Below, piece by piece: positions 53,282 through 61,936 of a stretch of DNA of 64,000 nucleotides; the first letter of the stretch is position 1, and every line of letters begins with the position of its first letter. A model generated the notes under the pieces. It made no database searches, had not been told where the DNA came from, and saw nothing but the letters and a program-made list of their open reading frames with translations. The position numbers and the translations under genes are program-made. The DNA is from Alphaproteobacteria bacterium (GTDB taxonomy: Bacteria > Pseudomonadota > Alphaproteobacteria > MPNO01 > UBA2964). The DNA is taken from contig WLWZ01000001.1 of NCBI GenBank assembly GCA_012103315.1, forward strand, positions 682,001-746,000. Reading direction: 5' to 3'.

Positions 53282-53785
53282 TCACCCGTACCAGTATAAG
53301 AAGATGCCGGGGTATAGTTCATATTGCAGGATGATCTCGAATAGTACGTAGACAAAGATGATCGTGCCAATTGATAGATAGGCACTTTCCTTAACAGAAT
53401 AACCGCCGCGAAATTTCATCCAGCAATAGACGAAAACCGGCGTGCAGGGCAGGAAGCCGATCAGGTAGATGCCCAATACAAGCGCGCCCATCCACACAAA
53501 GATCATGAGCTCTTGCGATATCGTCCGTTCGGTCGGGTCCGCGTCTTCGTCGACCTCTGTCGGTGTCTTTGCAGAGAAAAAAATCGAGAGCTTCTCGCCA
53601 AGTTTACTATCGGTCAGAGCGAGTAGATCCATAAGTAAAAGCGGTACGGCAACGTAGCCAACCATCAATGGAAACATCCGGTCGGTGATCTTGTACTGAT
53701 AGCTTGTCGCGATAAACAGAACAACGACGGCTAGAATAACGAGAATGTAATATGCCGATGGGCGGCGATGCTCTGGAATTCTCAT
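53282..53785 (-). CDS. tctB: Tripartite tricarboxylate transporter small membrane subunit TctB
   Basis: This 167-residue protein has four predicted helices in the TctB layout. Two helices lie near 13-25 and 35-55, and two more after an acidic cytoplasmic loop rich in Asp/Glu (about 70-85). It partners TctA in the inner membrane. Its ATG overlaps the TctA stop by four bases (ATGA), with AGGAGG eight bases before it. It is the last gene of the tctCAB set, and the stop abuts the convergent flavoprotein gene. Confidence 0.85.
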   Translation of the reverse strand: MRIPEHRRPSAYYILVILAVVVLFIATSYQYKITDRMFPLMVGYVAVPLLLMDLLALTDSKLGEKLSIFFSAKTPTEVDEDADPTERTISQELMIFVWMGALVLGIYLIGFLPCTPVFVYCWMKFRGGYSVKESAYLSIGTIIFVYVLFEIILQYELYPGIFLYWYG

Positions 53786-55293
53786 TTTTCGGCCTCCTGT
53801 TTCGCTAGTTTTCGTTCCTTCATCTTTCGCCGAAAGGTCGGGAAGGCGAGGCTGAGAACTGTGAGAAACATCAAGAAGACGGAAAGTCCTCTGGTGTAGA
53901 AGATTGAGAATTGATCATCGGAAATTAGCATCGATTGGTGGAAGCTTAGCTCGGTGATACTGCCCAAGACAATCGCGATTGTGAAGGTAACCCTCGGATA
54001 ATTAAACTTGATCATAAAGTAGCCGATAAACGCGAAGATAAAGGCGATGACGACATCGCCGATCTCTGTGTTCAACGCGAATGCACCGACGAGTGCAACA
54101 ACTGTAACCGTCGGGATCAGCATATGGACGCTGATCCGGGTCAAAAGCGCCATATATTTCGCCAGAGCCAGTACCACCAAAGTGGCAAACACAGCGGAGA
54201 CCGTTAGAGCCACGACCAATGTGAAGACCAGGTCCTGATGATCTTCGAGCAGTTTTTGGCCGGGCTCAATGCCATGTAAGACAAGGACGCCCAGAAACAC
54301 AGCTGTCTCTGCACTGCCGGGAATGCCAAACGCAAGGGTAGGGATCAATGAACCGCCATCCTTGGCGTTATTAGCGGATTCCGGAGCAATAACGCCTTTG
54401 ATGTTGCCTTTGCCGTATTCGATATCCGGTGTTGGATCGCGTTGCGCTTGCGTGGAATAACTCAGGAAGGCTGCGACCGTGCCGCCGACACCAGGGACAG
54501 CGCCAATAAACGTGCCATAGCCAGAGCCGACGATCATTGTTGACCAGTTCTTGAAGACTGATTTTACACCATCAGAAATTCGGCTGATCTCAACATCAGA
54601 TGCGCCCTCAGAGATCGATCCGCCTTTGACAGCCAAGTTGATCATCTCGGAAATAGCAAACAAGCCGATCAGGGCAGGGACGAGCTTGATGCCGTCCTCC
54701 AAAAGCGGGATGCCGAAATCAAACCGAACAGTACTGGTGACGTCGTAATAGCCGACGAACCCGACCATGAGGCCAATAATTGCGGTTATAAGGCCCTGCA
54801 GAAGCCGATCGCCTGAAGAGACAGCAATGGCGCAGAGGCCGAAAATAGCGAGCATAAAAAATTCGGGTGGCGTGAAAAGAAGAACAATCGCCTTCATGAT
54901 CGGGATTACGGCGACTAAGGAAATAACGCCAATAACCCCGCCGAGGGCGGAAGCTGTGGCTCCGGCGCCGATTGCCATACCCGCTTTGCCTTGCTGCGCT
55001 AGAGGGTATCCGTCGAACGTCGTTGCCGCATTGGGAGCGATACCGGGCGTGTTTAATAGAATAGCGCTGACAGACCCACCTGTTGACGTGGCCGCCATGA
55101 CGCCACCCATCAGGATGATTGCCTGCCAGGGCTCCATGCCAAACGTAAGGGAGATTAGGAGCGCGACCGCCGTTGTACCACCGAGTCCTGGTATGGCACC
55201 AAAGAGTAGGCCTACCGCCGACCCCGCTGCGAGCAACAGTAGAGAATGCGGTGAACTAAGGTTAACAATGCCCTCGATTAATGCTTCAAACAC
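53782..55293 (-). CDS. tctA: Tripartite tricarboxylate transporter large permease TctA
   Basis: This is a 503-residue inner-membrane protein with about twelve helices. Family signatures are AVGLLFGAIPGLGGTTAVALL, SVSAILLNTPGIAPNAATTFDGYPLAQQGKAG and VIAPESANNAKDGGSLIPTLAFGIPGSA, which are diagnostic of TctA. It translocates an organic acid delivered by TctC. The start is a GTG at 55293 with GGGA seven bases upstream. An intrinsic terminator lies between the tctC gene and this gene, so it may be expressed less than TctC. Confidence 0.92.
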   Translation of the reverse strand: MFEALIEGIVNLSSPHSLLLLAAGSAVGLLFGAIPGLGGTTAVALLISLTFGMEPWQAIILMGGVMAATSTGGSVSAILLNTPGIAPNAATTFDGYPLAQQGKAGMAIGAGATASALGGVIGVISLVAVIPIMKAIVLLFTPPEFFMLAIFGLCAIAVSSGDRLLQGLITAIIGLMVGFVGYYDVTSTVRFDFGIPLLEDGIKLVPALIGLFAISEMINLAVKGGSISEGASDVEISRISDGVKSVFKNWSTMIVGSGYGTFIGAVPGVGGTVAAFLSYSTQAQRDPTPDIEYGKGNIKGVIAPESANNAKDGGSLIPTLAFGIPGSAETAVFLGVLVLHGIEPGQKLLEDHQDLVFTLVVALTVSAVFATLVVLALAKYMALLTRISVHMLIPTVTVVALVGAFALNTEIGDVVIAFIFAFIGYFMIKFNYPRVTFTIAIVLGSITELSFHQSMLISDDQFSIFYTRGLSVFLMFLTVLSLAFPTFRRKMKERKLAKQEAEK

Positions 55294-55382
55294 GGAATTC
55301 CCAGCTCCCCTGTATTCAATTGCGTCGAATTATTTATTCGCACCTCAAGGGTACGTTTGGATGTTCTACAACGATGGAAAGA

Positions 55383-55411
55383 AAACGGTCGGTGCTTGGC
55401 ACCGACCGTTT
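55383..55411 (-). terminator. Intrinsic terminator after tctC
   Basis: AAACGGTCGGTGC and GCACCGACCGTTT form a perfect 13-base stem with a three-base loop. On the minus strand the end of the stem runs into TTTCTTTCC. It lies 8 bases past the TctC stop and about 90 bases before tctA, like the terminator at 5930 after the other binding-protein gene. Confidence 0.8.
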
Positions 55412-55419
55412 GTTTCAGA

Positions 55420-56424
55420 CTAGCGTGTCTTCTTATTGCTCGCAGAAAGGATGTCTTTGTACTGGACATAGTACGAGTAAAGTTGGCCAACTAATTTAGT
55501 TGCGTCCTTAGAATTCAAAGGCGCGACCGGACGGCCAACCTTGTTGCCCCAGGCAACAAACTCAGGATCCGTTACGGCCTTATATAAGGCCCCGGCGAGC
55601 TTGTCTTTGATCGCCTTCGGCGTTCCCGGTGTTGTACCAACGATACGGTCACCACCGAGGATCGCGAGATCCTTTTGGCCCATTTCGCCGGTTGTAGGTA
55701 CACCAAATTCGGATTTGCCGTTGGTGATCTCAAGGATTGGCTTCAGATCTTTAAAGGCCGCCCGCTTTTTCTTTTTGCTACTGACGTACTTTTTGAAGCT
55801 ACCTTTGGCAAGAATGGTTAAATCACCATCACCCCGAATGACACCGAGCGCATAACGAGAGCTCGATTTATAGCCAGTGATATATTTGGGCTGGACGCCA
55901 AGCGCATTCCAGAGAATGGCACTTGCAAGATAACCCGTTGTGCCAGGGCCTGTGATCGGAATTTTGATCTGGCTTTTAGCTTTCAGGACATCCTGGATGG
56001 ATTTGTACTTACCTTTCTTAGCGCTGGTCACAATGATGTAGCGGAACTGCGCTACACGACCCAGCCAGTCGATTTTGCGGACATCGTATCCGGCTTTTTC
56101 TCCGATAATGTTCGGCATAGCGTGACCAGGCATATTGAACATCAGGATATGAGAACCGTTCGGTTTACGCTTGGCGAGGAACGCTGCCGCTTTCTTACCG
56201 CGTCCACCCGGTAGGTTCTTGGCTACAATATTGACCTTGCCGCCAAGGTATTTTTTCAGATAAGGGCCAAGCTTACGAGTGATCGTGTCAAAACCACCAC
56301 CAGGGCCATAGGCGATTAGGAACGTAATATTTTTCTTTGGAAAATCCATGGCCTGCGCCGGGGCGCTGGCGATCATGGCGACTGCGCTTAACGCAAGTGC
56401 ACCAGTTGTAATTTTACTAATCAT
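55420..56424 (-). CDS. tctC: Tripartite tricarboxylate transporter substrate-binding protein TctC
   Basis: This is a 334-residue periplasmic protein of the Bug/TctC family. A signal peptide spans about 1-26 (SAPAQAMD). The family start FPKKNITFLIAYGPGGGFDTITRKL is characteristic, as are GTTPGTPKAIKDKLAGALYKAV and the end region. A basic run (VSSKKKKRAAFKD) is unusual. I start at the ATG at 56424, with GGGAGG seven bases upstream; eight extra residues in the open frame upstream are ignored. The ligand is probably a di- or tricarboxylate or an aromatic acid, the usual TTT ligands. It is divergent from the TauD gene at 56629. Confidence 0.9.
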   Translation of the reverse strand: MISKITTGALALSAVAMIASAPAQAMDFPKKNITFLIAYGPGGGFDTITRKLGPYLKKYLGGKVNIVAKNLPGGRGKKAAAFLAKRKPNGSHILMFNMPGHAMPNIIGEKAGYDVRKIDWLGRVAQFRYIIVTSAKKGKYKSIQDVLKAKSQIKIPITGPGTTGYLASAILWNALGVQPKYITGYKSSSRYALGVIRGDGDLTILAKGSFKKYVSSKKKKRAAFKDLKPILEITNGKSEFGVPTTGEMGQKDLAILGGDRIVGTTPGTPKAIKDKLAGALYKAVTDPEFVAWGNKVGRPVAPLNSKDATKLVGQLYSYYVQYKDILSASNKKTR

Positions 56425-56628
56425 AAAAAAACCTCCCTCTTGTTTCATTTGCTCCGTTGAATGAAATTTGGAGCCTTAATCCTAACAGCTTAGACGAACA
56501 AATCTACGCTGTTAACCCGGAACATGGTAATTTTTGTAGGGTGATATCGGGTGATTGCTCTGTCGATTTACCTAGGAAACAATGTAATATTTTGATGATT
56601 ACCTGCGTTGAACTAAGGTACGAGAGTT

Positions 56629-57474
56629 ATGGCTACGGTTGTTCCGAAACTTGAGGTAGAAGCAGCGCATCCTGCGGTTGGCGCTCGCGCGGTCGGCGTG
56701 GATCTACGCGAGCCCATATCAGACGATATGGCGCAACAAATTCACGATGCCTTCACAGAACATTCGGTTCTGTGTTTTCCCGACCAGGAAATCACTAACG
56801 ATAATCAGGCAAATTTCGCGGCCATGTTTGGCAAAGCAGACACAGCGGATCGAACCAAGGAAGACCCGGATAGTAAGCAGTCAAAACGAGGCGTGATGTA
56901 TGTCAGTAACATTCGGGAAGATGGCAAACCAATCGGTGTCTTGCCGGATGGAGAAATGCATTTTCATTCTGATGGCGCCCACCGCGACAAACCGTATCGC
57001 GCGACAACTTTATTCGCTATCGAGGTGCCAACAATTGGCGGGGAAACCAAGTTTGCCGGGATGGCGGCGGCATATGAGGCCCTGCCTGAGGCGCAGCGAG
57101 GATTACTCGACACTCTCGAGGCGAGACATGTATTCAACTACAACAAGACAACCCGCGAAGAAATGCGCCGAGATGAAGATGTTTCCAACGCAATTCACCC
57201 GCTGGTAAAAATCCACCCGGACTCGGGACGCAAATCGCTTTATGTCAGCCGGTTAATGACCTGCAATATCGTTGGCATGGATGACGAACAAAGCGAAGAC
57301 TTGTTGCTATCGCTGTTTGATCACTGTGAGAGGCCTGAATTCGTTTATGCCCATAGCTGGAAACCCGGTGATCTGGTGATTTGGGACAATCGGAGCGTCA
57401 ATCACGCGCGGAATGATTTTCCTGCCGATCAACGTCGATTGCTCCGGCGCTATACAGTCTCGGAACCTGATTAG
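56629..57474 (+). CDS. TauD/TfdA family Fe(II)/2OG dioxygenase (solitary copy)
   Basis: This is a 281-residue cytoplasmic enzyme. The iron ligands are H113 and D115 in MHFHSDGAHRD, with the distal histidine in NHARNDF, and the terminal RRLLRRYTVS holds the 2-oxoglutarate arginine. Opening segment AVGARAVGVDLREP is the family's conserved glycine-rich start. Members hydroxylate next to a heteroatom, releasing sulfite, phenols or carnitine-type products. It is a cousin of the three coupled genes at 59.2-61.8 kb but lies alone, facing them. It converges with the PhyH gene (two-base gap). Confidence 0.88.
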   Translation: MATVVPKLEVEAAHPAVGARAVGVDLREPISDDMAQQIHDAFTEHSVLCFPDQEITNDNQANFAAMFGKADTADRTKEDPDSKQSKRGVMYVSNIREDGKPIGVLPDGEMHFHSDGAHRDKPYRATTLFAIEVPTIGGETKFAGMAAAYEALPEAQRGLLDTLEARHVFNYNKTTREEMRRDEDVSNAIHPLVKIHPDSGRKSLYVSRLMTCNIVGMDDEQSEDLLLSLFDHCERPEFVYAHSWKPGDLVIWDNRSVNHARNDFPADQRRLLRRYTVSEPD

Positions 57475-57476
57475 CC

Positions 57477-58319
57477 TCAGTCGAAGCGGTCCACCGTTGC
57501 ATTGCCAAGTTCACGTACCTTGCCGCGATAGGCGGTAACGGCTTTTTCGTGGCGGATGGTATTGCCAGCGTCATCGTCCGGGACCGGAGCTTGTTCGTGA
57601 TCAAACATTCCAAATTTGTCTTCGCCCCGAACCAGGAGTGCACTGGTTCTACTGTCACCGATTTGGCCAAGGTGTGGCGGATGATAGATAAAGGTAATCC
57701 CTAAACGTCGGTCATTTCCTTTGTTCGGTAGTGACCCATGTACGAGAAATGCATGATGGATTGAGGCTTCACCTGGTTGTAGCTCTACTGATACTGGGTC
57801 GATCTGGTCGCCACTGATGTCGACGTTCTGGCCGCTTGATAACATGTTGCCATTGCCGATGTCGGGCGCCTTTAAATTGCGGAGACCACCTTTATGAGAA
57901 CCAGGCAAGAATTGCATGCAGCCGCTTTGCTCAGTTGCTGGCGACAAGGCAATCCACGCGGTTAACACTTCGCACGGATCGTGGCCGAAATAGGTGTTGT
58001 CCTGATGCCAGCTGACATAAGCATCATCGCTAGGTTCTTTAATCCATGCCGTATTGTGGTAAATCATGATGTTGGGGCCGATGAGATCTTCGACCGCATC
58101 TAATAGTTTGGGATGGGTGGCCATTTCAAAGGCCCAAGGAAACCGCAAATAAAATTTCGTCTGTCCGATACCACGGAAAAACTCGCCCATTGTTACCTCG
58201 GTCTTCTCAACATCGGTACGGCAGGCTGCGACCTCGTCGGCATTAAACACCGGCACCGGCGTTACAAAGCCGTTTTCGTGATACCCGGTTACCTGTTCTT
58301 CGCTTAAGACCTTGGGCAT
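57477..58319 (-). CDS. Phytanoyl-CoA dioxygenase (PhyH) family protein
   Basis: This is a 280-residue Fe(II)/2OG oxygenase of the PhyH type. Iron ligands are H105 and D107 in SWHQDNTYFG and H194 in FLVHGSLP. The 2-oxoglutarate arginine is in the NDRRLGITF segment. LPGSHK and EQSGCMQF belong to the family core. PhyH-type enzymes hydroxylate fatty acyl-CoAs, ectoine or other small molecules. GGAGG lies six bases before the ATG. It is the last gene of the TauD cluster, 26 bases after the hydrolase. Confidence 0.85.
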   Translation of the reverse strand: MPKVLSEEQVTGYHENGFVTPVPVFNADEVAACRTDVEKTEVTMGEFFRGIGQTKFYLRFPWAFEMATHPKLLDAVEDLIGPNIMIYHNTAWIKEPSDDAYVSWHQDNTYFGHDPCEVLTAWIALSPATEQSGCMQFLPGSHKGGLRNLKAPDIGNGNMLSSGQNVDISGDQIDPVSVELQPGEASIHHAFLVHGSLPNKGNDRRLGITFIYHPPHLGQIGDSRTSALLVRGEDKFGMFDHEQAPVPDDDAGNTIRHEKAVTAYRGKVRELGNATVDRFD

Positions 58320-58345
58320 AAGGAGCCTCCGGAGCTGTGTCGGTG

Positions 58346-59122
58346 TTAACTTTGGGCAGTTAGGAATGCACTTAGCTCAGCGGTGAATTCATCCGGGCTA
58401 TCGATCGTCGAAAGATGTCCGGCATCAGGGATTACTTTGATCTCGGAGCCTGCAATACCATCGCGGATGAACTCTGATTCTGCCATCGGTGTGGCGTCAT
58501 CAGAATCTCCAATGACAACCATCGTCGGCGCTTTTACGAGTGCAAGGTCTCCGCTGGCATCATAGGTGAGCAGGCCGCGAATGGTGTCGACATAGGCTTT
58601 TGGCGGGCACTTGGAGATTTCTGCGGCGAGCTCGTCGAGCTTATCCATTGGTGTGGTTGGCATCAGTCGGTCACCAGCATATTGGCTGCCGAATTCCAAC
58701 ATTGAGAGATAAGCGACCGCTTCTTGTGTGGCATAGATACGATCTTCTGAACCGTCGCGCATACGGGCGAAGCTATCGGCGATGGTCATCGATAAAGCGA
58801 GATCGGGACAAATCCGGTTTAGACACAATGCGATGGGACCGCCCATTGAAAGTCCTACGATGTGACATTTGTTTACGCCCAAATGGTCCAAGAGCGCTTT
58901 ATGGTCACCAACGACATCATCGAGTGTAAAGGTGCCGGAATAAGAAGAAGCTCCATGACCACGACAGTCTGGTGCAATACAGCGATAGTTTTCCTTTAGC
59001 GTCGCGATTTGGTCGCGATAAAGATAGTTGTTTGTGCCGAGCGAGTGGATAAACAGGACCACGGGGCCAGTACCCTCATCCAAATAAAAAATTTGTTCGC
59101 CATTGGATTCAAATGTCGGCAT
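58346..59122 (-). CDS. Alpha/beta hydrolase (3-oxoadipate enol-lactonase-like)
   Basis: This is a 258-residue cytoplasmic hydrolase. The nucleophile is S92 in HIVGLSMGGPIAL, the acid lies in VVIGDSDDATP, and the histidine is in IPDAGHLSTIDS. PDCRGHGASSYSG is shared with enol-lactonases such as PcaD. It probably cleaves an ester or lactone produced by the oxygenases. I use the ATG at 59122, with GGGAG eight bases upstream, instead of the ATG at 59143. It lies 86 bases after TauD copy 1 and 26 before the PhyH gene. Confidence 0.82.
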   Translation of the reverse strand: MPTFESNGEQIFYLDEGTGPVVLFIHSLGTNNYLYRDQIATLKENYRCIAPDCRGHGASSYSGTFTLDDVVGDHKALLDHLGVNKCHIVGLSMGGPIALCLNRICPDLALSMTIADSFARMRDGSEDRIYATQEAVAYLSMLEFGSQYAGDRLMPTTPMDKLDELAAEISKCPPKAYVDTIRGLLTYDASGDLALVKAPTMVVIGDSDDATPMAESEFIRDGIAGSEIKVIPDAGHLSTIDSPDEFTAELSAFLTAQS

Positions 59123-59208
59123 GAACCGAGTCTCCCTGCACATATGCTAGTGTTGCTGTTTGGCGCAAATCTAGCATCCAGTTTGTTCTTGTGAAACCCC
59201 GCCAGGTG

Positions 59209-60066
59209 TTAGGCGGCTCCAATCATCGGAGCACCTTCAAGCGTACAGCGTCGCAACAAGCGGGTTTCTTCTGCCGGGAAGTCTGTTCGTGCGTGAGTCG
59301 AACAGCGATTATCCCACATCGCAAGATCTCCTGGCTGCCAGATATGCTCGTAAACGACCGCTGGGTCTTCGGCGATGTCGATGAGTCGACCGAGTATCTC
59401 GGCACTTTCTTCTTGTTCTAACCCTTCGATTACCGCTGAAATTAAACGGCTAACATAGAGCGCGGTCTTGCCGGTTTCAGGGTGTTTGACAAAGATCGGT
59501 TGCCATTGATGCTGAATGCCCTCTAGGCCTTTCTCGAGGTCGACTTTTTCCAGCATCGTAAAGTTATAGGCTTGTAGAACTTTGCGACCATGAAGCCTAT
59601 TCTTGATGCCATCGGGTATATTTTCGTACGCCAAATATTGATTGGCGAACTTCGTATTACCTCCGGTGGAGGGGAGCTCGAGTGCGTGTAGGAGGGTCGC
59701 TTTGTGCGGTTCGGGCCGATAGCTCATATCGTGGTGAAACCACATCTCACCGTCCTGCAACGATCCAATATAGTTGCCTTTTTCGTCGCGTTGGTTAGTT
59801 ACCAGCATAATGCTGCCGTCGTAGCCATTCGTGACTTCGTTTTGCTCATCTTTGGGTGTCGCCCGAATGCCGACATCGCCAAATTGATTGGCGAAGGCGA
59901 CTTGTTCATCTTTCGACAGGGACTGATCCCGGAAAATCAGAACGATGTGATCCAGCCAAGCCTGGTAAATTTGATCTATGATAGGCTTTTCGAGCGCAAC
60001 GCGTAGATCAATGCCGGATACTTCGGCGCCAATTGGGGCGTCAAATGGTGTAATGGTGAAGGCCAC
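59209..60066 (-). CDS. TauD/TfdA family dioxygenase, third gene of the triple operon
   Basis: This is a 285-residue enzyme. The iron ligands are H111 and D113 in WFHHDMSYRP, with the distal ligand H258 in CSTHARTDF, and the arginines in TRLLRRCT. I choose GTG 60066 (VAFTITPFDAPIGAEVSG) with AGGAG seven bases upstream, because the sister proteins start at the same place relative to the fold; an ATG at 60090 is also open. It lies after TauD copy 2, so three homologous enzymes are made from one transcript. Pairwise identity among the three is high by eye in the core. Confidence 0.85.
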   Translation of the reverse strand: MAFTITPFDAPIGAEVSGIDLRVALEKPIIDQIYQAWLDHIVLIFRDQSLSKDEQVAFANQFGDVGIRATPKDEQNEVTNGYDGSIMLVTNQRDEKGNYIGSLQDGEMWFHHDMSYRPEPHKATLLHALELPSTGGNTKFANQYLAYENIPDGIKNRLHGRKVLQAYNFTMLEKVDLEKGLEGIQHQWQPIFVKHPETGKTALYVSRLISAVIEGLEQEESAEILGRLIDIAEDPAVVYEHIWQPGDLAMWDNRCSTHARTDFPAEETRLLRRCTLEGAPMIGAA

Positions 60067-60091
60067 TAGTTTCTCCTGGTCTCTAAGCATC

Positions 60092-60943
60092 TCAAGCTGC
60101 CGCGGCGAGGGACTGATCGCCCTTCACTGTACAGCGGCGCAATAATCGAAGTTGATCCTTTGGAAAATCGCGTCGGGCATGCAGGGCGCAGCGATTATCC
60201 GTCATCAGCAGATCTCGCGTTTGCCATTTATGCTCATAGATGATGTTTGGGTCTTCAGCGATGTCTAAAAGGTCACTAAGGATGGCATCGCTCTCTGCTC
60301 GGTCAAATCCTTCAATCAACGCTGTCATTAAACGACTAACATAAAGGGCCGTACGACTAGTATCAGGGTGCCTCACAAAGATAGGTTGCCAGCAACTTTG
60401 AATATCGTCCAACCCCTTGTCGAGATCGTAGCGCTCTGTCATGGCGAAATCGTAGGCATGCAATGCCCGTCGTCCAGCAAGCTTTGTTTTGAGACCGTCG
60501 GGGATGTTTTCATAGGCCAGGTACATGTTGGCAAACATTGTATTGCCGCCTATGTCCGGCACCGCGACGGCGTGAAGCATTGTCGCCTTGTGGGGAATTT
60601 CCTGATAGCTGAGATCGCTATGGAACCATAATTCGCCTTCGGGAATGGTCCCGATATAATTACCGTCATCATCCTTTTGATTTGTGACCAGCATGACAGC
60701 GCCGCCGTAATCATCTACTTCCCGGCGTTGATCGGCAGGCGTTCCGCGTTCCCCCATGGGACCAAAATTACCGGCAAATGCTAACTGTTCGTCAGCGGTA
60801 AGGTCCTGATCTCGGAATATGATGACCAGATGCTCGTTCCAGGCCTTTTCGAACTCCGCAAGTATTTCGGGCGACTGGGGTCGGGATAAATCGACGCCAG
60901 TAATTTCAGCACCGCCGACCGCAGAGAGAGGGGTAACCTTCAT
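60092..60943 (-). CDS. TauD/TfdA family dioxygenase, second gene of the triple operon
   Basis: This is a 283-residue enzyme. The iron ligands are H108 and D110 in WFHSDLSYQ, and the distal histidine is in CALHARRDF. The 2OG arginine is in RLLRRCT. The start is the ATG at 60943, whose ATGA overlaps the stop of the first TauD gene; a long upstream open frame overlaps that gene and is ignored. A Ser replaces the second His of the HHD found in the other two, which may alter specificity. It is the middle of the three paralogues. Confidence 0.87.
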   Translation of the reverse strand: MKVTPLSAVGGAEITGVDLSRPQSPEILAEFEKAWNEHLVIIFRDQDLTADEQLAFAGNFGPMGERGTPADQRREVDDYGGAVMLVTNQKDDDGNYIGTIPEGELWFHSDLSYQEIPHKATMLHAVAVPDIGGNTMFANMYLAYENIPDGLKTKLAGRRALHAYDFAMTERYDLDKGLDDIQSCWQPIFVRHPDTSRTALYVSRLMTALIEGFDRAESDAILSDLLDIAEDPNIIYEHKWQTRDLLMTDNRCALHARRDFPKDQLRLLRRCTVKGDQSLAAAA

Positions 60944-61812
60944 GACGCTGGAATCATTTCTTCGCCAAGCAAAGTGCAGCGACGGAGAAGTCGCCGTTCT
61001 GTGGCTGGGAAGTCGGTACGCGCATGACAGGAGCAATAATTGTCCCACATGGCTAACTCGCCTTCAGTCCAGACATGTTCGTAATAGTTCTCGGGGGCCT
61101 CACTAATTGAGTAAAGTTCTTCCAGAATAGTGTCGCTTTCATCGCGTGGGATGCCATCGATACGGGCTGTCATAAGCCTATTAACGTATAGCGCCGTCCG
61201 GCCTGATTGTGGATGACGCACAAAGATCGGCTGCGAAAGATTGTGGATACCGGTTAGATCGCCATCGATGTCGACGGTTGCAGTCATGTGGTAATCATAG
61301 ACTTGCAATGCGGTGCGGCCTTCCAGCAGTTTCTTCAGTTCGGCAGGTATCAGGTCATAGGCACGATACATGTTGGAAAAGCGTGTATTTCCACCAGTTG
61401 ACGGTAGATCGATGGAATAAAGCATTGTGCCTTTATGCGGCTTCGGCATGTAGCACATGTCATGATGAAAATACATTTCACCATCGGGCAATGAGCCGAC
61501 ATATTTGCCTTTGTCATCCTTAACGTTGGTGATCAACATGATCCCCGCGTCATAATCCGCACCTTCCGGACGCTGTTCGGGGCGGCGTGATCGCGTTCCC
61601 GTATCACCGAAATGTTTGGCAAAGGTAAGTTGTTGCTCTTGTGTTAGGTCCTGATCAGGAAAAACGAGGACGATATGGTCCAACCATGCCTGAGTGATGT
61701 CCGCGACTGTTTCTGCGTCGAGCGGTTTGCTGATGTCTACGCCAGTCATTCGTGCGCCAATGGTTTCTGAAAGAGGGGTGACGGAAATTTGCGATTTTAA
61801 AACGCTAGCCAT
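60940..61812 (-). CDS. TauD/TfdA family dioxygenase, first gene of the triple operon
   Basis: This is a 290-residue enzyme. The iron ligands are H116 and D118 in YFHHDMCYMP, with the distal histidine in CSCHARTDF, and the arginines in RRLLRRCT. It has a nine-residue N-terminal extension over its sisters (MASVLKSQI). It is the first gene of the minus-strand operon of three TauD paralogues, an alpha/beta hydrolase and a PhyH enzyme. The ATG at 61812 has a modest ribosome site (GAGAC). Its promoter region faces the DUF483-like gene. Confidence 0.87.
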   Translation of the reverse strand: MASVLKSQISVTPLSETIGARMTGVDISKPLDAETVADITQAWLDHIVLVFPDQDLTQEQQLTFAKHFGDTGTRSRRPEQRPEGADYDAGIMLITNVKDDKGKYVGSLPDGEMYFHHDMCYMPKPHKGTMLYSIDLPSTGGNTRFSNMYRAYDLIPAELKKLLEGRTALQVYDYHMTATVDIDGDLTGIHNLSQPIFVRHPQSGRTALYVNRLMTARIDGIPRDESDTILEELYSISEAPENYYEHVWTEGELAMWDNYCSCHARTDFPATERRLLRRCTLLGEEMIPAS

Positions 61813-61936
61813 AGCTGTCTCATTCCCAAAGTGTGCTTTGTTGCCGTATTATAGCTGCACGGCTCAGCTGATTCCAGCTAGTGTAGCACAATCTAATTGA
61901 TCCAATAATCTGAACAAGTTGCACTTCTATTTACTC

